This document shows, one piece after another, positions 12,915 to 25,556 of a stretch of DNA of 64,000 nucleotides; positions within the stretch are counted from its first letter, which is position 1, and every line of letters begins with the position of its first letter. The translations under genes and the position numbers were made by a program. The notes under the pieces were generated by a model that was given only the letters and a program-made list of their open reading frames with translations, was not told the DNA's origin and ran no database searches. The stretch comes from Aldrovandia affinis (taxonomy: Eukaryota; Chordata; Actinopteri; Notacanthiformes; Halosauridae), in contig JAINUG010000108.1 in assembly GCA_029706075.1 (NCBI GenBank), positions 496,001 through 560,000 on the forward strand, written 5' to 3'.

Positions 12915-14946
12915 TATATTATCTGGCTCATACGAATGACTATTTATTATCAAAAAAAAAACAAACATCTTTTCTCTAATTTATAAAAGCAGAAGTGAGG
13001 AGTGTTCTGTTCAGATGTACAGTATGTCTTCTACAGTGGTATGTCTCACTTGCTAAGGTAACTGTGACTGCTGTCAATTAACAACATGCATGGACCCTAA
13101 TCTAAATTAACCAATTGAGTTGCTGAAGTTGAAGGTCATTAATTAAGAGAAAAATGTATTGATCAGCAACATGTAGGTGGAGAAAGAAAATTAAGGTGAG
13201 GAAAATTGGCTCATAAAAAAAAAAAAAACTCATTGTCCTAGTTATGGAGATATATTTTTCCTTGGTGTGTTGGAGTTTAATGAAATCACTTTCAACAGAT
13301 AATAATAATTATAATAATAATATATAATATAAAGCTCTAAATACAATCCCAGCTAGACCAACTATGCACATCTATAACCCATCTATGCACATCTATAGCC
13401 TAATTATAGAATAATGTATACTCAGTGTTTTCTCTGAACTCTGAAACCATGGGGTCTCCATTTTACCACATTAGAAGGTCTGGCAGACAAACCTAAATTG
13501 AATCAAAGCAGCCTGTCCATGTGTAATTAATATCTGATTAGACAGATGCAGAGGACAGCCAGATCCCCCCGATGAAGGAAGGACGAGGATGGGAGTCGCT
13601 GGTTGTCAGGGCACCCACAGCTGTGGCAGTAGCGCCAGCACCCCCCCTCCCCCACTGCTCCTGGGCAGACTATCTGTTCCACGGCTGACTGATCCCAGGC
13701 AGGAAGGACGGAGGGGGGGAACGTGGTGGTTCGATCCCAACAAACCTTTAATTAGCCATCAGAAATTGAGATGGCTGGGCCTTTAAGACCCACCCCCTGC
13801 CTGCCTGTCCTCAGTGCTTCGCAGCTGCTGTAATATCGATGGGAGGTTAAAACAAGAACTCATCAGAGCGTCTTCCTGATGCCAGTCTCCCTGTTATTAG
13901 TGAGTGAGCTGGCAGTTTGTCAGGTGGCTCCCTGAAGAGATGAGGTTTCTCAGCCCCCTTGTGCACTGTAAGAGAGTGTCTTATTGTTTTTGTTGTTTTT
14001 TCATTATTAGAGGAGTACCGTTTCACAGGAAATTTCTGAGAAGAAAAATAGGGTCAAGGCTTTTGGGATTTAAAAAACCGAAGAAGTATTTTTGGTCAAA
14101 TTAAACAATAGGCTGTTAAGTCATTACAAAAAGTAAACCAGCCATAACATTGTCAGTTATGTCGATTATTGGTTGTATTGACACACTCGTGCAGATAGTG
14201 GTCATTCCAGCTGTACACAGGATGTTCAAACCAAGTCACCATTTAAATAGCTGTGAATACATTCTTGCTCCGTAGAAATAAATAAAAACAAAACCTTGCT
14301 TTGTCTGCTATTAATATTGTAAACTATCCTGCTTAATATGCTTTTTTATGAAACTGAGGGGTTTGAAAAGTGTTATGTTTGGGAAATGTACTGCATGTGG
14401 GTGACCTACTTTGATATTTGTTCTGGTCCTCGACTCCAGCGTGTTTACTGTCATCTGAACGGTAGGTCTGAATTTGTCTCCCCTGTAAATGAGCCTATCT
14501 TCAGGTACCCACGTTCGCAGACACAGCAGGCACAGCGAGACAAATTACTTGTGGAGTGTGTGCCATTTCACTTGCCAAGAATGTGCTATCCCTAAGCTTT
14601 GAGTTAGACCATTATTCCTACATGCTGTGCTGTGTTTGACAGGAAGAATCCTACTTTACATATTACATAAACTTTTCCCCCCTCTAGATCAAGAACTAGG
14701 CTTTATGTAACTTGACTACAAGTAGCGTGACCATGTGTTTCCATAGTCTCGTGAATTGGTGGAATACATAACAGTTACAAACATGAGATTGTCACAGAGC
14801 TGATTGATGTTTGATGAGAGATGGATACATGAACAATGATATTTATAATTGGAAAAGTGGCCATATAATTGGAACACAAATAATTGTGTACTTTGTTCTG
14901 ATAGTCCATGCTATTTTCTTATCTGGGGGAACATAATATACATTAT
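12915..14946. other. No gene seen; GC-rich patch at 13560-13830
   Basis: AT-rich apart from 13560-13830, which has C runs and G runs (cagcaccccccctcccccac, gacggagggggggaacg). No coding match recognised. Simple AAT-type runs lie at about 13302-13330. Confidence 0.45.
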
Positions 14947-15235
14947 ACAGGTAACTGCCCAAATAAAGGAAACACTTGCATAAATTAAAAGTTGTATCAG
15001 CTCTGTTATTGTTTGGTGTGCACTTTATTGGCATAGCTTAGATACAATCAACCCATTATAGGGCAACAGAAATACCAATAAGTATAAAGCCATTCTGAGT
15101 GATCACCTTCATCCTATGGTGAAGCATTTCTATCCTGATGGCAGTGGTCTCTTCCAGGATGACAATGCCCCCTTCCACAGGGCACAAGTGGTCACTGAAT
15201 GGTTTGATGAGCATGAAAACGATGTAAACTAAGAT
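14947..15235 (+). mobile_element. Tc1/mariner fragment with 5' end and partial transposase
   Basis: The left end 'caggtaactgcccaaataaa' followed by 'ggaaacacttg' is the terminal repeat of a fish Tc1-like family. It recurs at 62524 and, inverted, at 62052-62070. After a deletion the sequence jumps to a transposase segment translating to [20 protein letters not shown] and then [13 protein letters not shown]. QDDNAPxHxA is the region of the second catalytic aspartate in Tc1/mariner enzymes. A stop follows and the rest is lost. Confidence 0.82.
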
Positions 15236-15759
15236 CTAAGGCTGACAGGCCTTAACCACCCCTGAAGTGCCATATTCGACCTAGCACTAGCTACTTATCT
15301 TTTATGCATTTAAATCACTACTGAATAAATTGGGAATGGCAATAGGAAGCTAGCTAGCTACACATGACCTCTCTTGCTGTTTGTTAGTCAAGAGCAACTC
15401 TCCCACAGTGTAAGCCAGACCATTCTGCCGTGTTCCTGTTCCGATAAATAAACGAAATAAACTATTCAACTTTGCTAGTGCCGGGGATTTTGTTGCTTAG
15501 TCTGTGAAGCACACAATGATTAAAGGAAGCCAGTTCCCAGTATTTAGCTTATCTCACTGACTAATTTCCATCGGTCTTTAATACAATATAGCTATTGTTA
15601 GCTCACAAACTAACCAAGATTAATATTATTTTACACACTATGACTTCTGTCAACCATGTTTCTGGTCACATTGCGGTGAGTATCAAACCAAATATCTGCT
15701 TCCAAATCCTCAGGATAAATGAAAGGAAACCTAATGTATCGCATGTTTAGATCTGGTTC

Positions 15760-16374
15760 CAATTGGTGGAACACTTATGTTGAAAATAACTATGGTAAAA
15801 TATGGTTGTGGGTCTTTGATGTTGCAGGGTTTTCTTGCATACACTGGTCCTGGGGCTCTTGTTAAGGTCAATGGAATCAGGAACGCCAGCAAGTACTAAT
15901 ACATTTTGGCAAAAAAACGGATTCCCTCTGCCAGTAAGCTGAAACCTAGCCACAAATGAATCTTTCAGCAAGACAATGATCCCAAACATCCACCAAGAAA
16001 AAAATTACTATTTTGCTATGGCTATCTCAGTCTCCAGACTGATTGAAGAGGGAAGCCCACAATCACAGACTGCCACCAATATGTTCACCAATTCTCATAC
16101 AACACTACGAGGACTACATGTTGATGCAGATTTATGTTGGATTTCATTCAAATAAATTATTAGGGGTGTGAATAAATGTGACATGTCTTTTTTAGAAAAA
16201 TAAATGTGTTAAACAAAATATTTTTCTCTGAACAATTGCATTATTGTATACAAGTCTATAATTTTCCCATTTTTTGAGCATACAATACAGCTCATTTCCT
16301 ATATTATTTAATTTATACTGCTTTTTTTGCTCATCTTTATCAAGGGTGTGAATAATTTGAGTTGTCTATACAGT
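15760..16374 (+). mobile_element. 3' half of a Tc1-like element with right terminal repeat
   Basis: The start region translates to MVKYGCGSLMLQGFLAYTGP, equivalent to the VMVWGGGSLMLWGCF block of Tc1 transposases. It continues VKVNGIRNASKY and, after frame damage, FQQDNDPKH around the second catalytic Asp. The last ~230 bp (ttgagcatacaatacagctc to the end) form the right terminal repeat shared with the element at 33010-33994. Frameshifts and stops show it is dead. The left half is missing. Confidence 0.82.
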
Positions 16375-19071
16375 AAGTCTTTATAATTAAAATGTAAAAG
16401 TAATAACACAGCAGTGCTTTAATTCAACAATTCCCTATTCTGTAGTTCAGTGCTTGAAAAATATATTACAGAGGCTAATGTTTTAAACCTTCCATAGATT
16501 TTACTATAAGATTTATGGACAGGTTTTGAGAATGAACTTCATACACCACAAACAGCAGTGGCGACATGTCTTTTTTCATCATTAATGTTTGTTTTCTCTG
16601 CCAATACAGACTCATACAGCTTGATGGATGTGTACTCTTGTAATGTGTTTGGAGATTAAATCTGTGATGCGATTATGTCATTTGCACAGCCTCATCACAT
16701 GTATAGCTTTTATAAGCACACTCATTGATTCTTTGCAAATAAATTCCAAAACAAATTATTCATGTTGATGTAATGCTTTTTTATAAACTAAGAAAATATG
16801 AAAACCCAGTTGTCATTAATTATAAACTATATTGCTAAGCATTTATCTGTCTATTTGTATTTGTCTCTGTAAAAGACAAGTATAAATCCAATCAGTGTCA
16901 GAATTTACATATGAGAATATATTTTATACAAAGTATGGATGTTGATTAAATGTTTTTGTTGTCAGTTTGATTAGTTGATAATTCTTAACTGACCACAGCT
17001 TGTGTTACCTTCATTACTGAAATCAAATGAATGCCAAAATTTCTAATCAATTTTCAGAATCCCCGTTCTTTATTTATCTCAATCATTCATGCATACATAA
17101 TTGAAGCAATATGTTTTTTTGATGCTCAGGGCATGTGGGGCTTTCACTGTTTTGTTTTCAATTCAACTGATAAAATTGGATATTTATCTGTTAACCAGTT
17201 TTCAGAACTGTATTGATTCATGCAATGAGACATTTTAACCAAACCTTGCAATAAAGTAATAATTTAACCTAATTTATCATGTCATAAAATTAAACCTGAA
17301 ATGCTAAATCAAAATAAAAAATAAAGCAAGCAAATGGTCTAGCAAAACGAATGCAGTATACTCCCTCATAACTGATCTCATTGGGTCCAGTGGTAGAGTG
17401 AATACCAGAAAGGTTGGATGAACTTAAAATAAACATAACAGCTAACGCAATTTCAAAAAAATGAGCAAATGCATTTATTGAATAAACCACTCTTTAAATG
17501 GCTATGTGACTGGCTGTTAAGAAGTACAGCAGCATCAGATAAAGCACAGCATTGAGTTCAAATTAGCAAGAAGTAATGTCATCATGTTAATCTTTTAAGT
17601 TTTAAAATCATGTAGCTAGTTCCTTAACGTAATGTTGTATCTATTCACAAGCTACATATCTAACCTTTGCTGATCTCTTCCTGCTCTCAGCAATGGAAGT
17701 TACAATTGTTGCTCTAGCTAGAATTTGTACTTGTATTGACTGTGTTTAGTAGGCTATAAAACAAAAATTGGGCAAAGGTAACTAGCTTTTTAACCACATA
17801 AGTAGGCAGACTAGTTGATATAAATGAACTAAATGAAGGCTATGGTACAGAACGTCTACTGGCGTATTTTATTATCAAAAATTTTATTACCAAAAATATT
17901 TTTATGGGCCATTACAGTATATGAACATTTATTTTCTTTGCCCCTCGTAACACCTTTTGCTGTTTACATCTGTAGCACATTTTTGTCATCTGTCAAGTCT
18001 TTAATGTCTTGTTACTGTATTTTTCCCTATCCCAAAGTAAGATAGCTTCTCACTGTCTCAGCCTTCTCCAAAAGATTTTTTCTCAATGGAGAGCACAACC
18101 ATTTCTCTTCACAGACAGTATTTTCAGTCCGTCTCTCAAAAAGGTTTTAACCTCAATAGCTCTGTGGGTCAAATAATGGTTAAACTAATTTACTGTTTCG
18201 TCTACATGGCGTTTACTCTGCTCTGATCTAGTTCTACTGCTATCGCCATCGTCTACACAGTGACTAGTGTCTCAATGCCAATGATAAAATTAGGTAGCTA
18301 AGCACTACTATAAAAGTTGGAATTTCGCCAGGCTGTCAATTTCCAATGAAACATTGACATCTACATGACTCCGGCAGATAATTTGGTAAAATGCATGTGC
18401 TGTAGTTGGTTCTGCAGGATTTATCCTGTACACACTATATGATTCTTGACTTAAAGGAAACTCACTAGCGTTTGTCAAAGTGACACAAACATTATGACTG
18501 GACCACTGCTGAATTGTGGGAGTTGGATTGACACACCATGTGGGTTTTGAGGAATTACATTTTATATACTTTGTCCATCCAGTCCATCCAGTGAGAAAGA
18601 TTGAGCTGCCCAAAGTCAGACTACTCACGGATTTCCCCCTTTAAGGTGATGAATAGGCTTGGTATGATTCTATTTATGAGGGTAAAAAGGGATACACTAT
18701 GTTTCCTCAAAATAAAAAACCAGGACAGGACAGTAAGGCCCTGTTTACACTTGTCTGTTTATGCCAGATACATCTGATTTATAATTGGATGAGTTACAAA
18801 TTTGAATGTTTCTTAAGCAAAATTATTGACAGTTATACATACACCTTATTTTCTGGTGTCTAAAGCCCCATTTCCCTAAACCCACTGAAAAATGATTGTC
18901 AATCAATGGCACAGGTCTTTGCGCTGTCATGTAAATAAATGTTTATGAATGTTAAAATATGAAAATAAAATCAACATTGTTAAGAAAATCAAGAACATTC
19001 TAATTTAGCCAAGTGTATTATTTGCCAAAATGTGCTAATTTGCCAATTGTTTCTATGAAGTCGACTCAACC
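16375..19071. other. No gene seen
   Basis: AT-rich sequence with no recognisable repeat or exon. Frames at 17833-18045 and 18308-18628 match nothing I know. Confidence 0.45.
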
Positions 19072-19249
19072 TTAACCCATATTCGCCGATCTACAGGATT
19101 TTCCGTAGACCGCGCAAACATTCTACATCTACATTCACAATCTACGGAAAATCCCATAGCAGAAATTCAATTAAATTGAAATGCGTGTTGAGGTGCAACG
19201 TCCAAATATTATATCATTAAATAACAAACACATTGGGGGGTGTAGAAAC

Positions 19250-19436
19250 AAACAAGAAACAAACAAAGTTCCTAAAGTGGGCACAGTTCAAGATCTCCAA
19301 AACAACCTGGCATCTTGGGGTTACAAGGTGTCTAAAGCTACCATTTTATGATGCCTACATGTTAATGGCCTTATGGCAGAATTGCAAGAACAAAGCCTCT
19401 TTTGAAGACAATTAAAGCAACGAGAACAGCCTGCAT
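19250..19436 (+). pseudogene. Tc1-like transposase N-terminal fragment inside PB1
   Basis: In the frame that reads VQDLQNNLASWGYKVSKATI and then LRCLHVNGLMAELQEQSLF, this matches the second helix-turn-helix and linker region of Tc1/Sleeping Beauty-type transposases (LxxxGxxVSxxTIxRxLHxxxL). An in-frame stop follows. The fragment is absent from the PB1 copy at 37.4 kb, so it entered this copy later. Precise ends are not visible. Confidence 0.6.
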
Positions 19437-20195
19437 TAGAGCTGGGCGATAACCTAATTTTACAGTGTTATCGTAATTTCAATGATCAAGTGTGGCAAAT
19501 TTCCAAAGGAGGATAATAATTCCTGCATTCAATGTTTTTCCATCCATAATACAACCAACACATCCAATCACAGCCAGCCTTGATATGAAGCACTTCACTG
19601 TAGTGAAGGCAGAGTTAAGTATCATAAAAACCCCAAACTTGGAACAAGCAAGGCATGTAGTGAATTTGTTCAGTCATTAAACCCACTAACTAGGGTAGGC
19701 CCAGACTAAACATGACAACGATATTGAAGACAAACAGAGTTTAGTCCCTAAGAAAGGCTGCACGTCAGTTGCGTGGGTTAAAGACTTTGGTTAGAGACTG
19801 ACTGACAAAAACCAGAAAGAAGGTGTGTTCTACAAGTACTGTAACAAAGCGATCCTGGCGGCAGATGGGAATACGTCTAATCTGTTCCATAATTTCAGAA
19901 GTTCGAATACGAATATGAAGAATGTATGGTGAAAAAAAGAGAGGCAGAGGCAAGCAAAAAATCATATGCAGATGTGAAAAGGCAGCCATATATATACATT
20001 TTTGTATTTGTTTACGCAAAGAGCAAACTTGAAATTAGAATTTTTAGACCAGATTGACGCAACACAAGTTGACGGATAATTATCGGCCACTACCATCAGT
20101 CCATTTGATCTTATTGGCCAATAAACCGATTTCAGTCAACAAGGCAAATATCGTCCGAAACCAATATATATTGGTGCACGCTTACTCTTCATGTC
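19437..20195 (+). mobile_element. hAT-like fragment with BED zinc finger remnant inside PB1
   Basis: The left boundary begins tagagctgggcgataac, a typical fish hAT end. The right boundary ends near 'accaatatatattggtgca'. Around 19795-19925 a frame reads FYKYCNKAILAADGNTSNLF and then HNFRSSN, fitting a BED-type zinc finger (CxxC ... G.TSNL..H). One of the expected histidines is replaced. No transposase catalytic region is seen. An 8-bp target duplication could not be found, so the ends are approximate and two hAT pieces may be fused here. Confidence 0.55.
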
Positions 20196-20946
20196 AAACT
20201 TCTAAATATTCTTCAAAATCATGTAACAAATACATGTAAGATTGTAAGAATTTATCTGTACATAATTTACACACATTTTTTGTATATAATAACACTAATT
20301 TGTTAAAACATTGAATTGATATGACATACCATATATCTCTACAAACTACTACAAAGTCTGAGAACATTACCGTTCATCTGTTCATGATTGACATGTCAAA
20401 GCTTGAATCTAACTTCCATGCACTTTCATTTGAATAATTTTTGAATGCAAAAATGTAATGTCAAAGTCATAATTTTGATGCAATCATTATTATCATGTTG
20501 TACATTTCATAGTGAAGATGTATTTCTCAACAATTTGAAATTCAGACATTACAATTAATCTTTCTCTTTCAAATTATTGACACTTATGGACATGCCATAC
20601 CTATGAATTATATATCATTTGAAAGGTACAATTCTGAATATGATAATATTTCCCTCAAAGATTTATTTTTTCATCCATGAATATTTATGGCCAGACCATA
20701 CATATTTTTAAAATTTCATATGATGCTTTTCAATTGCAACTTTTGTGTGATTGGGCATAACACATCATATACATCAAAATAAAGATCATTTCATGCTCTT
20801 TCCAATGATACATAATTGTTTCTCCTTCCATTTCCAATAAGAGGGAAGTGTTAGACTGAAGGTTGGCTGGGTGTGAATGGGAGTGTTATGTGGCTAGGCA
20901 CACGCTGTGTTTATATAGAATAATGCATTAGGCGGATATGGGTTAA

Positions 20947-23900
20947 ATAAACCCCTCAAGTTATTGCCAGAGCTTAATTAATTCCTCATCTTCTGCCTCT
21001 GTAAAGTACAAGAATGTTAAAATGCATATTTAGTGCTTACAGGGAACAGCTGTTTGTTGGTGATATGTCACATGATAGCCTATTTATTTTTCTGACTGAC
21101 AGAAGTGCCTAACTGGTGAAACCCGTTCTTTACATCTTTTGTTTAGCCAATTTATATGGATCACCACTTGACATCCACGCCCACATGGGAGCACTGGACC
21201 TCTGGAACTGAAACTCCAGAGCATTGGAACTCAAATAAATGTCCCCGCAACCACAGACAATTTTGTACACTACAAGCCACACAGTGTGTTACAGGAGACC
21301 TAGCGCCATCCGAGGAGAGGTGCAACTCTCACTAACCTTTAACCTCCATGTGAGTAGCTAGGGGGCGCTTATGCAGCAGTAACTCAAGGAACCCTACTTG
21401 ATTTAAGCCATCCAAACACTTCATTACCCACAAGGCACTCATAAGGTGGCATTAAAATCACATACAGGACCTGGCAATACACAATGTACACAAAGGAGTT
21501 AACCCCTTAACAGTCACCCCCTATTTTGTGCCTTCATGCCTATTTGAACATATATAACAGTTCATAGCTCAAGTACTGTGATGGCCACATGCCTACATAT
21601 TATATAATGTGAAAGGAAACACATTGTATGTTTTAGGGGTGTGCTCAAATAGCATGTAGACACAACACATCCCAAAGGACTGAAGATCAAACATACAATA
21701 GAGCAGGCTTTTAGTTGTCTGTGTAGCGTCTCTGTAGTGTATAGTGTATAATTTCATGTTTGAAAAGCAATAATTGAATCTCATTCATTCATGATAGACC
21801 TGTGATGTTTGTGCATGCCTTGTTAAATATGTCAACAAAACCTATCCAAGGTTGCCAAATTTGCCCAACGATTTCTATTTACTTCTGTAATGATTTCTCT
21901 ATTTACTCAAATGTTTTGATAACTATAAAACCTGTTTCTATCACCCAAACCATTATGGATTGTTGTTTTGCTCACAAAACAAATACTAATGTGATGGCTC
22001 AAAGCCATGACACACATACACCAAATTCAAGCCAAAGAATGGGATAGCAACAACAGACGTTTTTTATTTTTCCAATGGTAAAAAGGTAACAGGCATTTAC
22101 CATTATCAACTTTTTTTTTTAAACCCCAGAACAGCTAACAAAATTGGCTAATTAAATAAAATATAAAAATATTGCACCAATATAAATAATATATCATTAT
22201 AATCATAATATATAATATATACATACAGGTCTTCTTTGGGACTTTTGGTATTGTAAAACCAAATAATAAATCCAAATAGACTAAGAAAAAAGTATAAAGA
22301 CTTTCCAAAACTTTTAGCATCATGGTGTGCGCATAGCACATTCATGATAGTGAATGCAAACTAAAGGAAACCATATATCCTTGTGTAGGATAACACATTG
22401 ACTAGAACCATTGACCAATTTCAGCGCATATGGAGGAAAGTAGTACTAAGTATGCCCCTGGATCAGATCATATTACTGGTGGCGCTGGTTGCCATTCAGG
22501 GGGATCTGTTTGGCCAATATTTACAGGTGTGGGCTTATTTTTTTGCAAAGATTTACCATCGCGAGGATACAACACTTTCCTATGTGAAACATACTCACAT
22601 ATCTCGTAGACCCAGGAGAATAACATCTTTGCTGTTGTTGATGAGACAAAGTGCATAGAAAACTTTGGAAGTCTCTCGATTTGGCCTGCTCTTGTGACAA
22701 AACAGCGTAACTACTTTTGTTCGTTAGACCCTTACGGTGATCAGGATATCCCACATTATCAAAAATCTGACATATTTTGGGACTCCTAGACTTACCAAAG
22801 GTAAGAAGCAGCTATTCTCCTAGAGTGTCCTGCCTTGAATTGGGACAGGATTTATTTTGCAACATCGCAGTTGACGTGAATTGGTATGCATTGTTGAAAA
22901 GACGAGATTCCACCCCATCTATGCATATAACATATGTCCACATTTTCAGTACATTTAACAGTGATATATAAAGGAGAACATGCTATGTGATGTAGACGGC
23001 CCGGTGGTAGGCCGGTGACAGTTATGAGCTTTAGCAGAGATTTCAGTGTGGGCCAGTTTTCACCTGAGCAATTCAAATACCCAAATTATTGCTAAAATTG
23101 TATGTGATGTGGAATCACGACAGGCAGCACAAAGAAATGACTGCCTTTCCCTTTAAGTCTCTTGAGCCACAAGCGCTGTAGACTAGAAAAACTCCAGCTC
23201 CCATTAGCCTGCAGTCCCAAACCTGGCCACCAGCAGCATAGGCTGCAGCAATTAGGACTACTGGCAACTGAATCCACAAAAAGGGCTGATTGTGCAGCAG
23301 TGGTGAGAAGATGTTGGAGAACAAGCTGCAGGCCAGTTACTGTGGTTTGCCTTGGTTTTTACTAGGTTTTTGCAGATACTGCAAATATGACCCCACAACC
23401 CCCTTTTCTCTGAAACAGAACACAGACATGTCAGGACACATAAAACAGATACTGAAGGACCCAATTTCAATTTTAACTACATTTTGACCAAATGTGTAGT
23501 TACTGTGGCTTGCCTTTGTATGGCAGCACTATTCTTCCGCCAGCAAAAGCATACCATTATGAGAGCTGTTTACTGGAGGTGAAAGTGAAATAAAGCACAA
23601 ATGCTGTGGAAGTTCATGTTTACTACTTCCCGTAACTGGAAATGCACACTATCAAGCAAGCTTGTAGGCTAATTAAATAATTTGTGGGATAACTGTTGAT
23701 AGCTAGTTAAAATCTCCTCTCTGTTCTGCATTTCATGGTGAAGCCTGGCTGAATCATGCGTTAGTACAGCTTTTTTCCACCTTAATAATTGCATGCTACC
23801 ATTTATTTTATATATCTATCTAATGTAATATAAGTGGAGGATATGGGGATTCCAGTATGACAACCAACTTTACAATATAAAAGGTCAAACAATTGTACAT

Positions 23901-25307
23901 TTTAACACTGCCAAGTATATTTTTTAACACTGCCTTTTCACAGCTGAATGATTGGTATATTCCAGTTACATCATTCATGTTTGCAATATATTGTGCAGTC
24001 TTAGAAAAACAATCCTTTCCTAAATGTCAGTGCAGTACAGTGAAATATTTCAGTGGGGGAAAAATATTGGAAATCTATATAATTTATTTATTACATGTTG
24101 TACTTTCTCAGCATGTTTACTTAGAAGGTTTTACAAGGAATCTATGTATTGTTTATTTTAATGTTTCTATAGTACTGTATTATTTGGAATAGGTCACACT
24201 ATTTTTATTTGACACGTGACTTTTTGTGATTTTGCAGTGACAAATCTAAACTCAGATTTAATTAGCTGTACTGGTCTTTACCAGTAACAGTAGCCTGTCA
24301 TTACAAGCGGTTTGGTCACTGGAACTTTATACATTTAGCTGAATTCCTTTCATAAATTCAACGAGGCAAACAAACAATTTTCTTATTTGTACTGAAAGCC
24401 ATTTATAGGTTTATTCCCTGAGGCAATTGAATGAGTGCACATTTCTGGACAATGTGACCACAGCAGTGGATAGGATAAAAATATACTCATAACTCAGAAT
24501 GCATTTCCATTACCTTACTAACCACTGCCTATTGTAAATTATCTTCCACATTTTGCATCATTTTTCAGTACATAAAACATACTGTGCCAAAATCTTCTTC
24601 TTTTTTCAAAAGTGGAAAATGCTGATGTACAAGCTGTTAGGAGTTCTCTGTGTGGGTTATTCAGCTCAGTGGGTGTGCTATGTTGTGCAATATCAAGAAT
24701 GTCCACACATTTGCATTTTCCAGTAATAAATGAAATGAGTGCATGTCTGTATATGTAATCAAGCTACTAATATCATTATTTTCTCTTCGTGTAAGACATG
24801 GCATTGCATTTATTCAGAAACCTCTAGTTGGTGAACCCAATGACTGAGAGACCATTTGCAGGCATTTCACAGAAGATAGTTTGGGGAAAAATTACATTAA
24901 ACAGACATTATATGTATGTAAATACAATTGTTTAATGCCTTGGTGTAAAGAGCGGGGGGCGGGGACACAATAATTTGTAGATTACTTGTCCACATATTTG
25001 TAGAAACATTCCCTTTCATTATGCCCCCCCAATATTTAATATGTGGTTATACCGTTGGTGTAATGCCATTCTGTATGCAAGCAAGTAATCAAACATCTTT
25101 CCAGGTCAGCCATTGACTTGACTGATAATATTATTCAGCAAAGGGTTTGAGCACAAAAATGGAAGCCTCCATTACAAACTGTGTCCTCAAGTTGCAGTAA
25201 ATGCTTTTAACCATCTGCTGAAGTATTAGCTTACTCCATCACTCCATTTTCTACCCGGGTGTTTCATCATCGGTTCTACCAGGATAACAAGTCAATAGTA
25301 TGTGTAT
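20947..25307. other. No gene seen, apart from a dispersed repeat at 21835-22345
   Basis: Mostly unique AT-rich sequence. Several small frames cross 22398-23470, none with a recognisable domain. The interval 21835-22345 is annotated separately because a second copy exists at 54285-54850. Confidence 0.45.
21835..22345 (-). repeat. Deleted copy of piggyBac-like family PB2
   Basis: Shared blocks with 54285-54850 occur in the same order: 'ttgcccaacgatttct' (ttgcccaatgatttct in the other copy), 'ctaatgtgatggctcaaag', 'tttttccaatggta', 'accaaataataaatccaaat' and 'gtgtgcgcatag' (gtgtgcacac in the other copy). The other copy retains a piggyBac C-terminal Cys-rich domain that is largely missing here, so this looks like an internally deleted relative. 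Terminal repeats are not visible. Confidence 0.55.
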
Positions 25308-25556
25308 ATACAGTGTGTATAAAAAGTATTAACCCCCTTTGGCATTTTTCTTCATGGAATCAAAAAGGGGTGAATGCTTATGCAACCAATTATTGTATGT
25401 TTTTTATTTGCAATTAATAAAAGGCTTTAGAGTATTTATTTTATTTTATTTTGCATTGTAGAGTATTGTGTGTGTTGGTCAGTTACCCAATTAAATCAAT
25501 TTTGATTCCATGAAGTAATAAAATAAAATGTGAAATACTTATTCATACCCAGTGTA
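25308..25556. mobile_element. Short non-autonomous Tc1/mariner-like element (~250 bp)
   Basis: The ends are inverted and imperfect: left 'tacagtgtgtataaaaagta', right 'atacttattcatacccagtg', whose complement is cactgggtatgaataagtat. The inner arms also pair (catggaatcaaaa near the left, ttttgattccatgaag near the right). There is no coding sequence. This is the usual form of a MITE mobilised by a Tc1/mariner transposase; TA duplication is plausible but not certain. Confidence 0.65.

Larger units (their letters stand above)
19076..20942 (+). mobile_element. piggyBac element (family PB1), with later insertions inside
   Basis: TTAA occurs on both sides (19072-19075 and 20943-20946), as piggyBac requires. 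The ends are CCCATATTCGCC on the left and GGCGGATATGGG on the right, matching the copy at 37388-38295. A palindromic subterminal motif, ctacaggattttccgtag, lies at 19091-19108. The start of the residual transposase frame (MGGVET) corresponds to MGGVDF in the other copy. About 850-950 bp of Tc1-like and hAT-like sequence sits within it. The right third (from about 20225) aligns with the other copy (gtacataatttacacacatt, attgggcataacacatca). Confidence 0.88.

Noticed and set aside
22398-23470. Cluster of small frames on both strands
   Set aside because: They overlap one another on both strands, none matches a known family, and no exon signals tie them together.
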